This document shows positions 25,334 to 34,086 of a stretch of 34,086 bases of DNA, one piece after another. The DNA is from Candidatus Cloacimonadota bacterium (GTDB taxonomy: Bacteria; Cloacimonadota; Cloacimonadia; Cloacimonadales; Cloacimonadaceae): assembly GCA_030154085.1 (NCBI GenBank), contig JASKKR010000024.1:1-34086 (forward strand), in the 5' to 3' direction. Both the position numbers and the translations under genes were made by a program. Each line of letters begins with the position of its first letter. The first letter of the stretch is position 1. The notes beneath the pieces are model-generated. The model was not told where the DNA came from, ran no database searches, and was given only the letters and a program-made list of their open reading frames with translations.

Positions 25334-28155
25334 TGGAATTTTCCCAAACACTTAGCTTTGTAGCGGTAGATATCGAAACTACAGGACTCGATGAAAAGCA
25401 TGATGAGATCATCCAGGTTGCTGCTACTCGCTTTGACAAAGGAAAAGCAAAAGATAGCTATGACAGCTTCGTCAAACTACAGGGTAAACTGCCAAAATTT
25501 ATCCAAGCCCTCACTCATATTTCCCCACAAGATTTAGAAGATGCCCCAGATATCAGCAAGGTATTGCAGGAATTGCGCAGTTTTGTGGGCTCAGATCCAA
25601 TTGTAGGGCACAATGTAAGCTTTGATCTGGGCTTTATCAATCATAATCTCGGAATTATGGGAGCATACCCAATCTTAAATGAAAGCTGGGATACAGCCGA
25701 AATCTCCAGAATATATCTGCCTTATGCTGCAAATCACAAGTTAGGAACCATACTGCGCGATTTTGACTTAAGCTTGGAGAATGCACATCGAGCAGATGCG
25801 GATGCCAAGGCTACCGGGGAACTAATCGTAGCTCTAGCTGATTACATCGTACGTCACTATAGCATGGTCGTGAATGCACGGCTTTTAAACTATGCTAAGA
25901 TTGCGCAATTGCAGAGCGCAGCATTTTTGGAAAGAATAATCCGGTACCAGCGTCAAAATGCCATCAGTGCTCCTCCGCAAGAGACGGTGCAAAGTCCTTA
26001 CTACAATGTGATAGATAATCTCATTCCAGCAGCTCAGAATCCCAGGATTGACAATGTGTTTTCCGAGGATGGACTATTCTCGAAGCGCTTTCCCAATTTT
26101 GAGTTTCGCAAAGGGCAAGTACAGATGGCTCACAGTGTGGAAGATGCCTTTAAGAACGAGCATCATCTCGTTGTGGAAGCAGGCACAGGAGTCGGCAAAT
26201 CATTTGCGTATTTGGTGCCATCACTGGAATTTGCCTATCGCTGCAAAGCCAGAGTAGTGGTCTCAACTAATACCAAAAATCTTCAGGAGCAACTCTTTTA
26301 CAAAGATTTACCCCAGCTTAAAGAGATTCTCCCAGTTCCTTTTAAAGCGGTTTTGATCAAAGGTAGAGAAAACTATATTTGTGAGCGCAGGTGGGAAGAG
26401 CTAATAATTCAAGGGGATAGGGAACTGAGCACATGGGATGCTCAAGCCCTTCTAAACCTCTACATCTGGAAATTGCACACCAAGACCGGGGATATCTCGG
26501 AAAACTCGAGCTTTGATCGCAATCGCTTTAGCATTACCTGGCATAAGATATGCTCTGATAGATATATGTGCAGCAATCGTAAGTGCCATCACTATCGCGA
26601 TTGTCATGTAATGAATCTTCGTAAAGAGATCGAAAAAGCATCGGTGGTTGTGGCAAATCACGCTTTGCTTTTAGCAGATATGCGCATGGAAAACAGCACC
26701 TTGGGAGAATATAAATATCTCGTGATTGATGAGGCTCATAATCTTATGGCCTCTGCATCCAAACATTTGGGGGTAAGCCTTTCTTATGCGGATATCATCA
26801 TATTGTTCAATCTCATTTCAGGAGCCTCGCGACGCCAGAAAAGCGGCATTATCTCCCAGCTCACTAAATCCCTGGATAGGAGTGCTTTACCAGAGATGAA
26901 GAAAGGACAATGCCTGCAGACTGCTAAACACCTTGATAGCCTGATTGAAGGCCAACGCAAGATAGTCACTGACATCTTCAACCTTGCCGGAGCTAGATGT
27001 GATGCTGCAGATAGCTATAACAAACTTAGAATCAAGGATAGCTCAGAAATTCCGGAGCTGTTTGAGTATCTGAAACACTTCAGTTTGGGATTCCGAGAGA
27101 TTTGCAAAGCAGCGCAAGCTTTGGAGAACGTGCTTAGCACTCTGGAGGCTAAGCAATTGCCAGCATATGATCAGCATCTAGATAATGTCAATTCAATCGT
27201 GAAACGACTGACTGAGACAGAAGGTGTGATTTTAGCAATTCTCAATCCTGATCTAGCAAACTATGCACTTTGGATCGAGAATAATCCCCGTCCAGATCGG
27301 AACGTACCTACAGCCACCTTAAACTATGCACCCATCGAAGTAAACAGCTTTTTGCATAAGATGCTTTATGAAAAGATAACCTCCATAGTTTTTACTTCTG
27401 CTACTCTGGCTTTGAGAGGTTCTTTCCGCTATTTTATGGGTCAGTCTGGCTTGAATCTTATGAATGAAAACGAAGTTGTTCAGCGCATAGTGGACAGCCC
27501 TTTTGACTATGATAAGCAATCAAAGCTGCTAATCACGAGTTTCTTACCCGAACCCAAAGATCATTTTTTCCAAAATCAAGCCATATCTTGTCTCAAACAG
27601 ATTTTTGCGACTACAGATGTAGGGACTATGGCGCTTTTTACTGCCTATCGGGATCTGGATTATGTTTATGAGCAAGTTTCAGACGATCTATTCCATGCTC
27701 AACGACCATTCTTCGTTCAAGGCAAAGGAGGTAGTCGTAGCAGTATCCTGGATGAGTTTAAAAAAGTAAACAATGCTGTGTTGCTGGGTACCTCATCATT
27801 TTGGGAAGGAGTCGATGTGCAGGGGGATTCCCTTTCTCTTTTGATTCTTTACAAGATTCCGTTTCAGGTACCGTCAGAACCGTTGGTGGAAGCTTATATT
27901 GACAAGCTCAATCGTGAGCAAAAGGATTCATTTATGCATTATATGTTGCCCAATGCCCTTTTACGAATCAGACAGGGTTTTGGACGCCTCATCCGCTCAA
28001 AAACAGATCGGGGGATAGTGCTGATCATGGATAGCAGAGTAAGCCGCAAGCGGTATGGCAGCTATTTTAAACAAATCCTTCCGGGCAAGCATATTGAGCT
28101 GAGGGACGAGATTCAAATGATTAATGAAATAACGAGGTTCTTTAGTCAAATATGA
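25333..28155 (+). CDS. dinG: DnaQ-like exonuclease fused to DinG-family helicase
   Basis: A 940-residue fusion. Residues 8-175 form a DEDDh 3'-5' exonuclease: DIETTG (from Asp13), HNVSFDLGF, and HRADAD for the third motif. The remainder is an XPD/DinG-type 5'-3' helicase with Walker A GTGVGKS (284-290), DEAH (466-469), FTSATL and a closing GRLIRS motif. An iron-sulphur cluster is likely: Cys350, Cys413, Cys418 and Cys424 match the DinG C-n-C-4-C-5-C spacing, and Cys407 is an extra cysteine nearby. The exonuclease-plus-helicase layout is like Gram-positive DinG, but those usually lack the cluster, so this protein combines both. The role is likely DNA repair or clearing of R-loops and other structures. 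It overlaps murB by 4 bp. Confidence 0.93.
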   Translation: MEFSQTLSFVAVDIETTGLDEKHDEIIQVAATRFDKGKAKDSYDSFVKLQGKLPKFIQALTHISPQDLEDAPDISKVLQELRSFVGSDPIVGHNVSFDLGFINHNLGIMGAYPILNESWDTAEISRIYLPYAANHKLGTILRDFDLSLENAHRADADAKATGELIVALADYIVRHYSMVVNARLLNYAKIAQLQSAAFLERIIRYQRQNAISAPPQETVQSPYYNVIDNLIPAAQNPRIDNVFSEDGLFSKRFPNFEFRKGQVQMAHSVEDAFKNEHHLVVEAGTGVGKSFAYLVPSLEFAYRCKARVVVSTNTKNLQEQLFYKDLPQLKEILPVPFKAVLIKGRENYICERRWEELIIQGDRELSTWDAQALLNLYIWKLHTKTGDISENSSFDRNRFSITWHKICSDRYMCSNRKCHHYRDCHVMNLRKEIEKASVVVANHALLLADMRMENSTLGEYKYLVIDEAHNLMASASKHLGVSLSYADIIILFNLISGASRRQKSGIISQLTKSLDRSALPEMKKGQCLQTAKHLDSLIEGQRKIVTDIFNLAGARCDAADSYNKLRIKDSSEIPELFEYLKHFSLGFREICKAAQALENVLSTLEAKQLPAYDQHLDNVNSIVKRLTETEGVILAILNPDLANYALWIENNPRPDRNVPTATLNYAPIEVNSFLHKMLYEKITSIVFTSATLALRGSFRYFMGQSGLNLMNENEVVQRIVDSPFDYDKQSKLLITSFLPEPKDHFFQNQAISCLKQIFATTDVGTMALFTAYRDLDYVYEQVSDDLFHAQRPFFVQGKGGSRSSILDEFKKVNNAVLLGTSSFWEGVDVQGDSLSLLILYKIPFQVPSEPLVEAYIDKLNREQKDSFMHYMLPNALLRIRQGFGRLIRSKTDRGIVLIMDSRVSRKRYGSYFKQILPGKHIELRDEIQMINEITRFFSQI

Positions 28156-29078
28156 AGTATATAAAGGAAGTCTTTGCCCATATGGTGGAATCGGGCAAAA
28201 TGCGCTTTAACGAGATCTTAGCACCTTATACGAGCTTCCACATCGGAGGTCCTGCTGATGTCTTTGCTATGCCAGACACTCAGAAAGAGCTCATTGATTT
28301 GCTCATCTATGCCATCAAGCACGACATAAAATACTTTATTTTGGGGAAGGGGACAAACCTCTTGGTCTCGGATAGAGGATTCAGGGGAATCGTCATCAGC
28401 ATGGAAGCTTTTCGCAAGATTACTCGTGATGAGAACTTCGTTTCGGCTTTTGCTGGAGTCGAACTCAAAAAGCTGTGTGAATTTACACAGCAAGAAGGAT
28501 TGGCAGGATTAGAGTTTGCCTGTGGAATCCCTGGTAGTGTTGGGGGAGCGGTTTTTATGAATGCCGGTGCTTATGATGGAGAAATTGCTAACGTTTTATA
28601 TTGCAGCAAATGCTTGATAGCTGATCTTGAGAATCTGCAGAGCAGTAATCCGATTCTTCATCTCAGGGCTCATGAACATGATTTTTCCTATCGCATGAGC
28701 GCCTTTCAAAAACGGTCTCTGATTCACCTCAGCTCTGTTTTCAAACTCAAGGAGGATGATCCTTCCCAAATCATCGCTCGCATGAACGAGTATGATAACC
28801 AAAGGCAAAGTAAGCAGCCTCTTGATCTACCTAGCGCCGGTTCTGTTTTTAAGCGTCCTCAAGGATATTTCACTGGCAAATTGATCGATGAGTGTGGCTT
28901 AAGAGGATATCGGATCGGTGATGCTGCAATTTCTTCAAAACATTGTGGTTTTATAGTGAACTTAGGCAATGCCACAGCACAGGATGTCTTGAGTCTGATC
29001 CAGTATGTGCAAGATACTGTATATCGAAAGTTTGGAGTGAGATTGCAGACTGAGCTCCGCACAGTGGGGGAATTTTGA
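28152..29078 (+). CDS. murB: UDP-N-acetylenolpyruvoylglucosamine reductase
   Basis: MurB reduces UDP-GlcNAc-enolpyruvate to UDP-MurNAc with NADPH and FAD, an early cytoplasmic step of peptidoglycan synthesis. The 308 residues include APYTSFHIGGPADVF near the N-terminus, FAD-binding GKGTNLLVSDRGF and GIPGSVGGAVFMNAGAYDGEI, the YRMSAF segment, and the proton donor serine in AGSVFKRP (Ser231). The conserved C-terminal glutamate is Glu301 in TELRTVG. The compact C-terminal half (GKLIDECGLRGYRIGDAAIS) fits the type II MurB group. The ATG at 28152 overlaps the dinG stop as ATGA; a Met at residue 11 is a possible alternative start. It is complete and ordinary. Confidence 0.95.
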   Translation: MKYIKEVFAHMVESGKMRFNEILAPYTSFHIGGPADVFAMPDTQKELIDLLIYAIKHDIKYFILGKGTNLLVSDRGFRGIVISMEAFRKITRDENFVSAFAGVELKKLCEFTQQEGLAGLEFACGIPGSVGGAVFMNAGAYDGEIANVLYCSKCLIADLENLQSSNPILHLRAHEHDFSYRMSAFQKRSLIHLSSVFKLKEDDPSQIIARMNEYDNQRQSKQPLDLPSAGSVFKRPQGYFTGKLIDECGLRGYRIGDAAISSKHCGFIVNLGNATAQDVLSLIQYVQDTVYRKFGVRLQTELRTVGEF

Positions 29079-29848
29079 AGAAGATTCTGCTCCCTGCTGG
29101 CTTACTTATTTTGCTTTTGATTTTGTGGCAATATCTCAGTCAGACCTCGGTTATTGCTTTTTGGATTCTTCCTTCTCCTGTGGATGTATTACGTGTTTTT
29201 AGCGAAAATTACGCTCTGATGTGGCATCATCTCAAGCCAACTATGATCTCTGCTATTACGGGACTATTTATCAGCATCTTTATCGGTTCTTTCACGGCAA
29301 TAGCAATGGATATGTCGCAGATATTACGGCGGATTCTATATCCTTATATGGTTGTTTCTCAAACTGTTCCCATCATTGCCGTTGCACCTCTTATTATTAT
29401 TTGGTTCGGCTATGGAATTTCTGCCAAGATATTTACTGTGATATTAGTATGTTTCTTTCCCATAGCTATGGGTTTGTTTGAGGGCTTTCAACAAGTTCAG
29501 GTTGATCAGATACGGCTTATGAAAGCTATGGGAGCCTCAGGCTACAAGTGTTTTCGCTATTTGAAATTACCTTCTAGCTTGCCTAGTTTTTTTACCGGAT
29601 TAAAGTTAGCTGCAACTTATAGTGTGATGGGTGCCGTGATTGGTGAATGGTTGGGCGGATCAGCAGGCTTGGGCATTTATATGACGCGGGCAACAAAGTC
29701 TTTCCAGACTGCTCAAGTTTTTGCCGTGATCCTGGTCATCATCGCTTTATCTATGGCTTTATTTGGAATTGTTGTAGCTTTGGATAGGTTCTTTCTTTCT
29801 TGGCGCTATCAGCCTAAGGATGAATACAAAGAACCTAAGAAAATTTGA
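29075..29848 (+). CDS. ABC transporter permease, SsuC/TauC/ThiX type
   Basis: An inner-membrane permease of 257 residues with about six hydrophobic segments. It carries the cytoplasmic coupling loop LMKAMGASGYKCFRYLKLP (about 148-166), the EAA-type motif that docks the ATPase. The sequence around it (KIFTVILVCFFPIAMGLFEGF, VIGEWLGGSAGLGIYM) matches permeases for sulphonates, taurine or pyrimidine/thiamine precursors; the substrate cannot be chosen. The start is a TTG at 29075 overlapping the murB stop (TTGA), with a GGGGG stretch a few bases upstream. No ATPase or binding-protein gene lies nearby, so its partners must be encoded elsewhere. Confidence 0.88.
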   Translation: MKKILLPAGLLILLLILWQYLSQTSVIAFWILPSPVDVLRVFSENYALMWHHLKPTMISAITGLFISIFIGSFTAIAMDMSQILRRILYPYMVVSQTVPIIAVAPLIIIWFGYGISAKIFTVILVCFFPIAMGLFEGFQQVQVDQIRLMKAMGASGYKCFRYLKLPSSLPSFFTGLKLAATYSVMGAVIGEWLGGSAGLGIYMTRATKSFQTAQVFAVILVIIALSMALFGIVVALDRFFLSWRYQPKDEYKEPKKI

Positions 29849-30102
29849 TATTTACCAGCTATTAGATCTCTCAGTTAGAACATCAAGTAAACTACTGAAC
29901 CCCACCATACTTTCATTTCATTGCCTCTTACTGCGTAAATCATTTATGGCGTTCTGCCTGGCTTCGCTCATCCTGCTTTATAGTCTGATTCATCAGTTAT
30001 TCCCCCCGTGCTTGCTCCAAAATCCGCTCTACTCACGTACTTTCGTGCAAAAGACTTGACGAAAAGTAAAGCATCAGAATCCTGCTTTTGAAGGAGCGAA
30101 GA

Positions 30103-31353
30103 ATGAAAGTAGACATGCTGATTATCAATGCCGTCAAAATTGCCACCATGACGTCAAATACAAATATCAAAGCCGGTAACGCCATGGCAGATGCCGGAGT
30201 CATTACAGATCAAGGGATTGCTATCCGAGACGGCGAGATCTTTGATATTTTGCCCAATCGTGACCTCATTCAAAAGTATCAGGCAGATGAGGTTCTGGAT
30301 GCCAAGGGTAAGATCCTCAGTCCAGGTTTTGTGGATAGTCACAGCCACCCCATTTTTGTCAATACCAGGGAAGCAGAATTTGCCATGCGTCTCTCAGGCA
30401 AAAGTTATGTTGAGATTGCTCTTGCTGGTGGGGGCATCCGGTCCAGTATTGATGCTGTTCGCAAAGCATCTGTAGACGAACTTGTCGAGCTTTCCCTTCC
30501 TAGAATTCGCCGGATGATTGCCTTGGGCACAACTACTTTGGAGGCCAAAAGTGGATACGGTCTGAGTACAGAAAGCGAGCTAAAACAGCTCCAAGCTATC
30601 AAGATTTTAAATGAACAACTGCCCATAGACATTGTGCCTACCTTTCTAGGAGCCCATGAGTTTCCTGCTGAATATAAAGATGATCACGAATCCTACCTCA
30701 AAATCCTTATCCATGAGATGCTTCCCGCTGTCAAAGAGCAAGGGATAGCTGAGTTTTGCGACATCTTCACTGAAGCTCATGTCTATAGCATCGAAGAATC
30801 TCGTCGCATCCTCGAAGCTGCACATGAGCTGGGTTTTGGGCTCAAGATGCATGCTGATGAGATCGAAGCTATCGGTGGAGCAGAGCTGGCATCGGAAATG
30901 CATTGCATCTCTGCTGATCATCTTGGCTCTGCCTCGGATGAAGGTATTTTCGCTCTTAAAAAAGCTGGAGTGATTCCCACTCTTTTACCGGCCACCCTGT
31001 TTTCTCTACGCTCAAAGAGCTATGCCAGAGGACGATTTATGATAGATTCCGGACTGCCTGTGGCAATCGCTACGGATTACAATCCGGGTAGCTGCAATTG
31101 CGATAGCATGGCGTTTACCATGAGCCTTGCTTGCTTGCAGATGGGATTTAGCCCTGCAGAAGCTCTTGCCGCTGCCACTCTAAATGCAGCTGCAGCGCTA
31201 TCTCGTCAAGATAGCATAGGTTCGCTTCAGATTGGTAAAAAAGCAGATATCCTGATTTGGGATATCCCCAGCATAGATTTTATCCCCTTTCATATAGGAT
31301 CTTCTCATATAGACACCGTGATCAAGGACGGTCATGTCATTTATAAGGCATAA
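30103..31353 (+). CDS. hutI: Imidazolonepropionase
   Basis: HutI hydrolyses 4-imidazolone-5-propionate to N-formimino-glutamate, the third step of histidine breakdown. The protein has 416 residues from ATG 30103, with AAGGAG six bases upstream. It is an amidohydrolase with metal ligands in HSHPIF (His80, His82), HADEIEAIGG (His250) and ATDYNPG (Asp325), almost the same numbering as the Bacillus subtilis enzyme. Other family marks are SYVEIALAGGGIRSS, EAKSGYGLS (147-155) and AHEFPAEYK. No other hut gene is present in this window. A 254-bp gap with no supported gene precedes it, and the next gene follows after only 2 bp, suggesting cotranscription. Confidence 0.95.
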   Translation: MKVDMLIINAVKIATMTSNTNIKAGNAMADAGVITDQGIAIRDGEIFDILPNRDLIQKYQADEVLDAKGKILSPGFVDSHSHPIFVNTREAEFAMRLSGKSYVEIALAGGGIRSSIDAVRKASVDELVELSLPRIRRMIALGTTTLEAKSGYGLSTESELKQLQAIKILNEQLPIDIVPTFLGAHEFPAEYKDDHESYLKILIHEMLPAVKEQGIAEFCDIFTEAHVYSIEESRRILEAAHELGFGLKMHADEIEAIGGAELASEMHCISADHLGSASDEGIFALKKAGVIPTLLPATLFSLRSKSYARGRFMIDSGLPVAIATDYNPGSCNCDSMAFTMSLACLQMGFSPAEALAAATLNAAAALSRQDSIGSLQIGKKADILIWDIPSIDFIPFHIGSSHIDTVIKDGHVIYKA

Positions 31354-31355
31354 AT

Positions 31356-33671
31356 ATGGCGCTCAATAGCTATCGAATCTTGGACACTATCCACCACTCA
31401 CGTCGCTTTATACTCTATCGGGCTGAAGCGTTGAAAGACAATTCTATCGTATTGATCAAGACTCAAGACCCTACCCAGCTCAGAGATCAAACCCTGCTAA
31501 ATAGTCTCAAATGTGAAGCAGAAACTGCACTCGAACTCATCCATCCCAATATCCGTCGCAGTATTGGGTTCTTTAGTGAAGGTCTCTCAGGGTATCTTGT
31601 TGCAGAATATGTCCCCGGTATTTCGTTGGCTCAGTATCTATTACAAAATCCTGATGCTCCAAACCTACAGCAGTGCCTCCTCTGGGCACGAGATATATTG
31701 CATGCACTATATTATGCTGAGAAACGTGATATTAGACATTATAATCTTAATCCCTACAATATCATCATAGATGAAGCTGAGCGACTCAAGATTATCGGCT
31801 TTGGTAAAGACAAACGGGATCCGTGGAAGCACTCTGAAGGGAATATTAACTATCCTTTCCCAATGCTCTATGTTGCTCCAGAGATTTTCAAATCGTCTAG
31901 TCCGCATCCAAATTCTGATCTGTATTCTTGGGCAGTAATTCTCTATCAGATGCTCTGCCACAGCTTACCTTGGCGCTTGGATAGGTTCATCGGTCCTGAC
32001 GAGCAAAAACTGCAAAGCTTAAACGGGGGAGTTAGTATGCCTAGTGCAGAGATAGTGCCGGATTGGCTCTATAGCATCCTACTCTCTTGTCTCAAGGTAG
32101 ATCCCGATCAGCGGGTGCAAAGTATATCCGAATTGATCGAGATCTTCATGCAAGAATATCCAGAGATAGCTTGGCAATATGAAGAACCTGCAGAGCTTTC
32201 TGCTCCGATTGAGGAACCAGTTCCTGAAGGTAATGCTCAGGATAGTGTACTTTGGGGCACAGATTTGCCAGTTTCGGAAGAGCTTCCTCAGAACAACATA
32301 GACGAGATAAAAATCTCAGCTCAAGAAAAGATTCCCGAGGATGCTATAGAAACGCTGCAAGAGCGCCCGCAAGAGCTTTTGCCACAAGAGCATAATCACG
32401 ATGATTTAGTCACTCTTGATGATACCGAACGTCTTCTCACTGAGCAACATCAGGATAATTTATATTCTCCGGAGGAAAAGCCGTCTGCCGAGGCACCGGA
32501 AGCTCTGATTTCAGGTAATTCCAGCGATGAGCCCACTACGCCAAAAGAAGAAGCTCTCACGGATACATCCATCAATGAGCCTCCCAAAGTTGCTGATGAA
32601 ATTACTTCTAAGGCTCCTGAGGTTGATCAAGCCAAAGTGGATCTTCCAGATAAGAATCAGCAAAGCCCACATATAGCTGCTGGTCCAGATAATACAATCA
32701 AATCATCTGCCACACCAAACGTTACAAAGTCAATTAAGATAGCAATTCCTTCCCAAGAAGGTTCCTCCGAGGAGCCAAAGGATCTGAAAACTATGAAAAA
32801 TATCTTTGTCTCTCTCATGATCCTAAGCATCATCATTGTTGGCTATCTTTTTGTGGATCATTACTTCCTCAAAGAACAACCTCAGCCTGAGTTAAAGATG
32901 GAAGAAACCGACATTGATTTTGAGGAAATAACTGAGCCCTTGCTCTCCCAAAACATTCCTATTGAGATGATATGGGTACCGGCTGATACCTTGATCATGG
33001 GTAGCATTAGTCCTGAAGCTGGTGATGATGAATTCCCTCTGCTTACTATTCCGCTGAAAGGATATATGATCAGCCCTACTGAGATTACACAAGCTCAGTG
33101 GATGATGGTCTCCACAGACAATCCATCACTGTTTGTAGGTAATGACCGTCCGGTGGAAAATATCTCCTTCTATGATGCTGTGGAATTTTGCAATGCTAAA
33201 AGTCTTAAAGATGGACTCACCCCTGCTTACGACTTCCGTGGTACTGATATAATTTGCGATTTTAATGCCAATGGCTACCGCTTACCCACAGAGGCAGAAT
33301 GGGAATTTGCCGCCAAAGCCGGAGATGGTAGGAGCTTTAGCTTATACAGCGGTTCGGATGATGCTGACAAAGTCGGTTGGTATTCTGCAAATTCCGACGC
33401 TCATAGCCATCCTGTTGCAATGAAAGAACCAAATTCCCTTAGCATCTACGATATGAGTGGAAACGTCTATGAGTGGGTCTGGAATTGGTATGCCCCATAC
33501 AGCTATCGCGTGAGCAGCCTTTTTAGTGGTCCTCAAGATGGCACTGACAAAGTTATCCGGGGCGGATCTTGGTATCATAATGAATCTCTTATGCGCAATA
33601 CTGCCCGCAACTATGCCAAACCTTTCGTGAAAAATAGCTATATCGGTTTTAGAGTCGTAAGAAGCAGATAA
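31356..33671 (+). CDS. Pseudokinase-TM-FGE-like (formylglycine-generating fold) membrane protein
   Basis: The 771-residue protein begins with a serine/threonine-kinase-like domain (about 1-270). The VAIK-type lysine is present (Lys35), but the glycine-rich loop is not recognisable. The HRD aspartate is replaced in RHYNLNPYN (Asn130), and DFG reads GFG (Gly148), so it is probably inactive as a kinase. An acidic, proline-rich linker leads to one membrane segment (about 483-505). The C-terminal domain (about 530-771) is FGE-sulfatase/SUMF1-like: MIWVPADTLIMGS, GYRLPTEAEWEFAAKAG, YDMSGNVYEWVWNW and RGGSW (735-739). The cysteines near that last motif, used by true formylglycine-generating enzymes, are absent, so this domain likely binds rather than oxidises. 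Kinase inside and FGE-fold outside suggests a surface sensor or scaffold. Confidence 0.88.
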   Translation: MALNSYRILDTIHHSRRFILYRAEALKDNSIVLIKTQDPTQLRDQTLLNSLKCEAETALELIHPNIRRSIGFFSEGLSGYLVAEYVPGISLAQYLLQNPDAPNLQQCLLWARDILHALYYAEKRDIRHYNLNPYNIIIDEAERLKIIGFGKDKRDPWKHSEGNINYPFPMLYVAPEIFKSSSPHPNSDLYSWAVILYQMLCHSLPWRLDRFIGPDEQKLQSLNGGVSMPSAEIVPDWLYSILLSCLKVDPDQRVQSISELIEIFMQEYPEIAWQYEEPAELSAPIEEPVPEGNAQDSVLWGTDLPVSEELPQNNIDEIKISAQEKIPEDAIETLQERPQELLPQEHNHDDLVTLDDTERLLTEQHQDNLYSPEEKPSAEAPEALISGNSSDEPTTPKEEALTDTSINEPPKVADEITSKAPEVDQAKVDLPDKNQQSPHIAAGPDNTIKSSATPNVTKSIKIAIPSQEGSSEEPKDLKTMKNIFVSLMILSIIIVGYLFVDHYFLKEQPQPELKMEETDIDFEEITEPLLSQNIPIEMIWVPADTLIMGSISPEAGDDEFPLLTIPLKGYMISPTEITQAQWMMVSTDNPSLFVGNDRPVENISFYDAVEFCNAKSLKDGLTPAYDFRGTDIICDFNANGYRLPTEAEWEFAAKAGDGRSFSLYSGSDDADKVGWYSANSDAHSHPVAMKEPNSLSIYDMSGNVYEWVWNWYAPYSYRVSSLFSGPQDGTDKVIRGGSWYHNESLMRNTARNYAKPFVKNSYIGFRVVRSR

Positions 33672-33682
33672 GATTAACTTTC

Positions 33683-33925
33683 ATGATCTTTGGATATCCT
33701 CTTTGGCTAATATCCAGATGTTGGGTGGTTTTTAGTATCTTGCTCTATAACTTGAAGGGGCAGGTAGTTCGCAGCTTCGTAAATAGCCATGACCAGCCGG
33801 GTTACTATCAAGTATCCTGGGATGGTAGAGATTCCGGGGGACGAGTTGTGAGCACAGGAGTCTACTTCTATCGCATGGTAAGCGGAAGATATAGATCCAC
33901 CAAAAAGATGGTGCTGGCAAAGTAG
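33683..33925 (+). pseudogene. Remnant of a FlgD-like/secretion-tail C-terminal domain
   Basis: The last 60 codons read like the terminal module of secreted FCB-group proteins: LYNLKGQVVRSFVN, GYYQVSWDGRD, GRVVSTGVYFYRM, ending TKKMVLAK. Such modules normally close proteins of several hundred residues with a signal peptide. Here only about 20 unrelated codons precede it and there is no ribosome binding site at the ATG (33683). It is best read as the tail of a gene whose body has been lost. It starts 11 bp after the preceding gene. Confidence 0.6.
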
Positions 33926-34086
33926 ATAAAATTAATAATAGGAGATATGTTCTGCGTATCTCGATAATATGAAAGGCTCTCTTTCAAACCGAGTGGGTAA
34001 GTCCCTCCATTAGGTAGCCACATTTTTGCAAGACTTAAAGGCGGAAGTAATCGAAGTCTTTGTAGCCATAAGCTCTTTTTAGTAGC

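Noticed and set aside
29820-30059. 79-codon frame between the permease and hutI
   Set aside because: Begins inside the permease end without a binding site; composition is irregular and no family is recognised.
1-34086. CRISPR arrays, tRNA or rRNA genes, integrase
   Set aside because: No regularly spaced direct repeats, no cloverleaf-type sequence and no tyrosine or serine recombinase motif were found by reading.

Overview
The window looks like chromosomal DNA of an anaerobic diderm bacterium, most likely from the Cloacimonadota or a relative in the FCB group. This is inferred from three things: a C-terminal FlgD-like/secretion-tail fragment near the right end, a giant ATPase-TPR-GAF-sigma54 regulator, and a chromosomal cluster with murB and hutI. 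Species cannot be fixed from the sequence alone. All intact genes are on the + strand; the only supported minus-strand gene is a fragment at the left edge.

Region 1 (1-101) is the 5' end of an insertion-sequence-like element that runs off the left edge on the minus strand. About 100 bp of it recurs, inverted and decayed, at 19760-19985.

Region 2 (452-19537) is a defence island lying between those two inverted copies. Its order is: small excisionase-type HTH regulator; HsdM-type adenine methyltransferase with a long C-terminal coiled coil; HsdS specificity subunit; DUF262-DUF1524 (GmrSD-like) nuclease; an unrecognised coiled-coil protein whose 5' end looks frameshifted; a 2692-residue sacsin-like protein with two GHKL (Hsp90-type) ATPase domains; an SNF2/RapA-type helicase; and a DUF3800 protein. 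No HsdR is present. Junctions are tight within hsdM-hsdS-DUF262 (8-bp and 1-bp overlaps) and within sacsin-SNF2-DUF3800 (11-bp and 4-bp overlaps), with looser gaps of roughly 120 bp on either side of the unrecognised gene. The simplest inference is a modification-linked defence locus. The HsdMS complex would mark self DNA. The GHKL giant and the SNF2 translocase would replace the usual restriction motor. DUF262-DUF1524 and/or DUF3800 would cut. I cannot match this exact set to a named system.

Region 3 (about 19540-21055) carries no intact gene. It holds a weak hairpin terminator, the decayed right copy of the element, short palindromic and GTTAT-type repeats, and a plausible promoter for the next operon.

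Region 4 (21056-33671) is housekeeping-like. It contains the sigma54 activator, a DnaQ-DinG exonuclease-helicase, murB, an orphan ABC permease and, after a 254-bp gap, hutI and a pseudokinase/FGE-like membrane protein. The first four genes overlap by 1-4 bp and should be one operon. The window ends with an 80-codon remnant of a FlgD-like/secretion-tail domain and about 160 bp without a recognisable feature.
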